Shown here piece by piece: positions 40,294 to 41,019 of a stretch of DNA of 41,019 bases. Source of the DNA: an uncultured bacterium. GTDB lineage: Bacteria; Verrucomicrobiota; Kiritimatiellia; RFP12; UBA1067. The position numbers and the translations under genes were made by a program. Each line of letters starts with the position of its first letter. Position 1 is the stretch's first letter. The notes under the pieces were generated by a model. It ran no database searches and was not told where the DNA came from. It saw only the letters and a program-made list of their open reading frames with translations. The stretch lies in NCBI GenBank assembly GCA_902780865.1, contig CACZHC010000023.1, positions 1-41,019 on the forward strand, given 5' to 3'.

Positions 40294-40803
40294 TTACCAG
40301 GCGTAATGCGCGAACGCCTTGTTGGCCTGCGCCATCTTGTGCACGTCGTCGCGCTTCTTGATGACGTTGCCCTGACCCTGGAACGCATCGATGATCTCGG
40401 CTGCGACGGCGGCGGGCATGCCCATGCCGTGGCGCGCGCCCGCGAACTGCGTCGTCCAGCGGAGGGCGAGCGAGAGCTGGCGGTTTGCGGCGATCGGCAC
40501 GGGAACCGGGTAGGTCGTGCCGCCGACGCGGCGGGTCTTGACCTCGACCTGGGGCTTCATGTTGTCGATCGCGGCGGAAACGACCTCGAGCGGATCCTCG
40601 AACTGCTTCTCGTCCTTGACGAACTTGGAGGGATCCTCCTTCATCTTCTCGGCGACCTTCTCGATCGCGCCGTAGACAATCTTCTCGGCGACGGTCTTCT
40701 TGCCGTCCTTCATGATGACGCGGATCATGTGCGCGACGAGCTCCGAATTGAACTTCGGGTCGAGAACGACGCGCTTGACGATAGTCTTACCTCTGCGGCT
40801 CAT
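40294..40803 (-). CDS. rpsG: 30S ribosomal protein S7
   Basis: 169 residues, slightly longer than E. coli S7 (156 in many strains) owing to an insertion around residues 50-70. Landmarks are MSRRGKTIVKRVVLDPKFNS, the PQVEVKTRRVGGTTYPVPVP segment, and RWTTQFAGARHG. It binds the 3' major domain of 16S rRNA and starts head assembly. Follows rpsL by 3 bases, the normal str-operon order; fusA and tufA do not follow on this side. Confidence 0.98.
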   Translation of the reverse strand: MSRRGKTIVKRVVLDPKFNSELVAHMIRVIMKDGKKTVAEKIVYGAIEKVAEKMKEDPSKFVKDEKQFEDPLEVVSAAIDNMKPQVEVKTRRVGGTTYPVPVPIAANRQLSLALRWTTQFAGARHGMGMPAAVAAEIIDAFQGQGNVIKKRDDVHKMAQANKAFAHYAW

Positions 40804-40806
40804 GTC

Positions 40807-41019
40807 TTACTTCTCCTCTTTCTTCTGGCGCTTCATGCCGTACTTCGAACGGCTGCGGTTGCGACCTGCGACGCCGAGGGAGTCGAGCTTGCCGCGGACA
40901 ATGTGGTAGCGGACGCCAGGAAGGTCCTTCACACGGCCTCCGCGCACGAGAACGACGCTGTGCTCCTGGAGGTTGTGGCCTTCGCCGGGGATGTAGGCCG
41001 TGACTTCCACGCCGGTCGT
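40807..41019 (-). CDS. rpsL: 30S ribosomal protein S12, C-terminal part (cut by window edge)
   Basis: The frame is open to the right edge. The visible 70 residues ([20 protein letters not shown], then [19 protein letters not shown]) are the conserved C-terminal half of S12 in the decoding centre. It includes the PGVRYH and [11 protein letters not shown] loops, where streptomycin resistance changes arise elsewhere. The tail is the usual [10 protein letters not shown] with extra lysines. Upstream of rpsG. Confidence 0.97.
   Translation of the reverse strand, partial: TTGVEVTAYIPGEGHNLQEHSVVLVRGGRVKDLPGVRYHIVRGKLDSLGVAGRNRSRSKYGMKRQKKEEK

Noticed and set aside
1..41019. tRNA, rRNA, CRISPR or intact insertion sequence
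   Set aside because: No T-arm-like GGTTCGAATCC with a matching acceptor stem, no regularly spaced repeats and no transposase motifs were seen by eye; a covariance-model scan was not possible.

Overview
The window looks like a GC-rich chromosome segment from a bacterium of the Planctomycetes-Verrucomicrobia-Chlamydiae group. A gut-type Kiritimatiellota/Lentisphaerota relative is my best guess. This is inferred from gene content: a Tat-exported sulfatase beside a GH50-like glycosidase, a Ser/Thr kinase overlapping an ECF sigma factor, a type III secretion chaperone, and a CdaA-FtsK-FtsH operon. No rRNA, tRNA, CRISPR array or intact insertion sequence was seen. Both ends cut through genes: an unrecognised protein at the left and rpsL at the right.

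Layout. 1-5.8 kb: an edge-truncated secreted-effector-like gene, a MATE exporter, and a sulfatase/glycosidase pair. 5.8-8.9 kb: a minus-strand block, AT-richer from about 6.8 kb, with an M48 zinc peptidase, a glycine/alanine-rich membrane protein and several small or unrecognised ORFs. It is preceded by a long hairpin plus T-run that looks like an attenuator or the end of a small RNA. 9-12.4 kb: kinase/sigma pair, patatin, tagI. 12.4-15.2 kb: two gene fragments fused head to tail, a Nudix hydrolase, a Tat-lipoprotein flavodoxin-glutathione peroxidase fusion, and a broken nitroreductase. 15.2-20.5 kb: a hipBA-type module with a visible operator pair, a small monooxygenase-like protein, then a CesT-type chaperone followed by an 876-residue putative effector. 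20.5-23.6 kb: housekeeping and small enzymes.

23.6-32.1 kb is one plus-strand operon joined by 4-base stop/start overlaps at most junctions: ftsH, cdaA, a minimal cdaR-like gene, ftsK, a rodZ-like gene, nagB, a zinc ribbon and an EndoG/NucA-type nuclease. It combines membrane proteolysis, c-di-AMP synthesis, chromosome segregation and amino-sugar supply. 36.5-32.1 kb is a mirror-image minus-strand operon: rnfE, nrdR, a Gfo/Idh/MocA protein, a short DtxR/MntR regulator, a zinc ribbon-EIIA(Ntr) fusion and a D,D-carboxypeptidase. All its junctions are 4-base overlaps, three of them on GTG starts. 40.2-36.5 kb carries a large unrecognised protein, an orphan dipeptide-type permease and a Crp/Fnr regulator. 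rpsG and rpsL close the window.

Three patterns run across genes. First, a TATAAT box usually preceded by GG sits 6-8 bases before the start codon of five genes without Shine-Dalgarno sequences, which predicts leaderless mRNAs. Second, two redox genes carry a Tat-lipoprotein leader grafted in frame onto what still looks like an intact ribosome binding site and ATG. Third, 9-base triplet repeats recur in gene gaps and supply the C-terminal tails of two ORFs. The chaperone-effector pair is the strongest candidate for an undescribed system.
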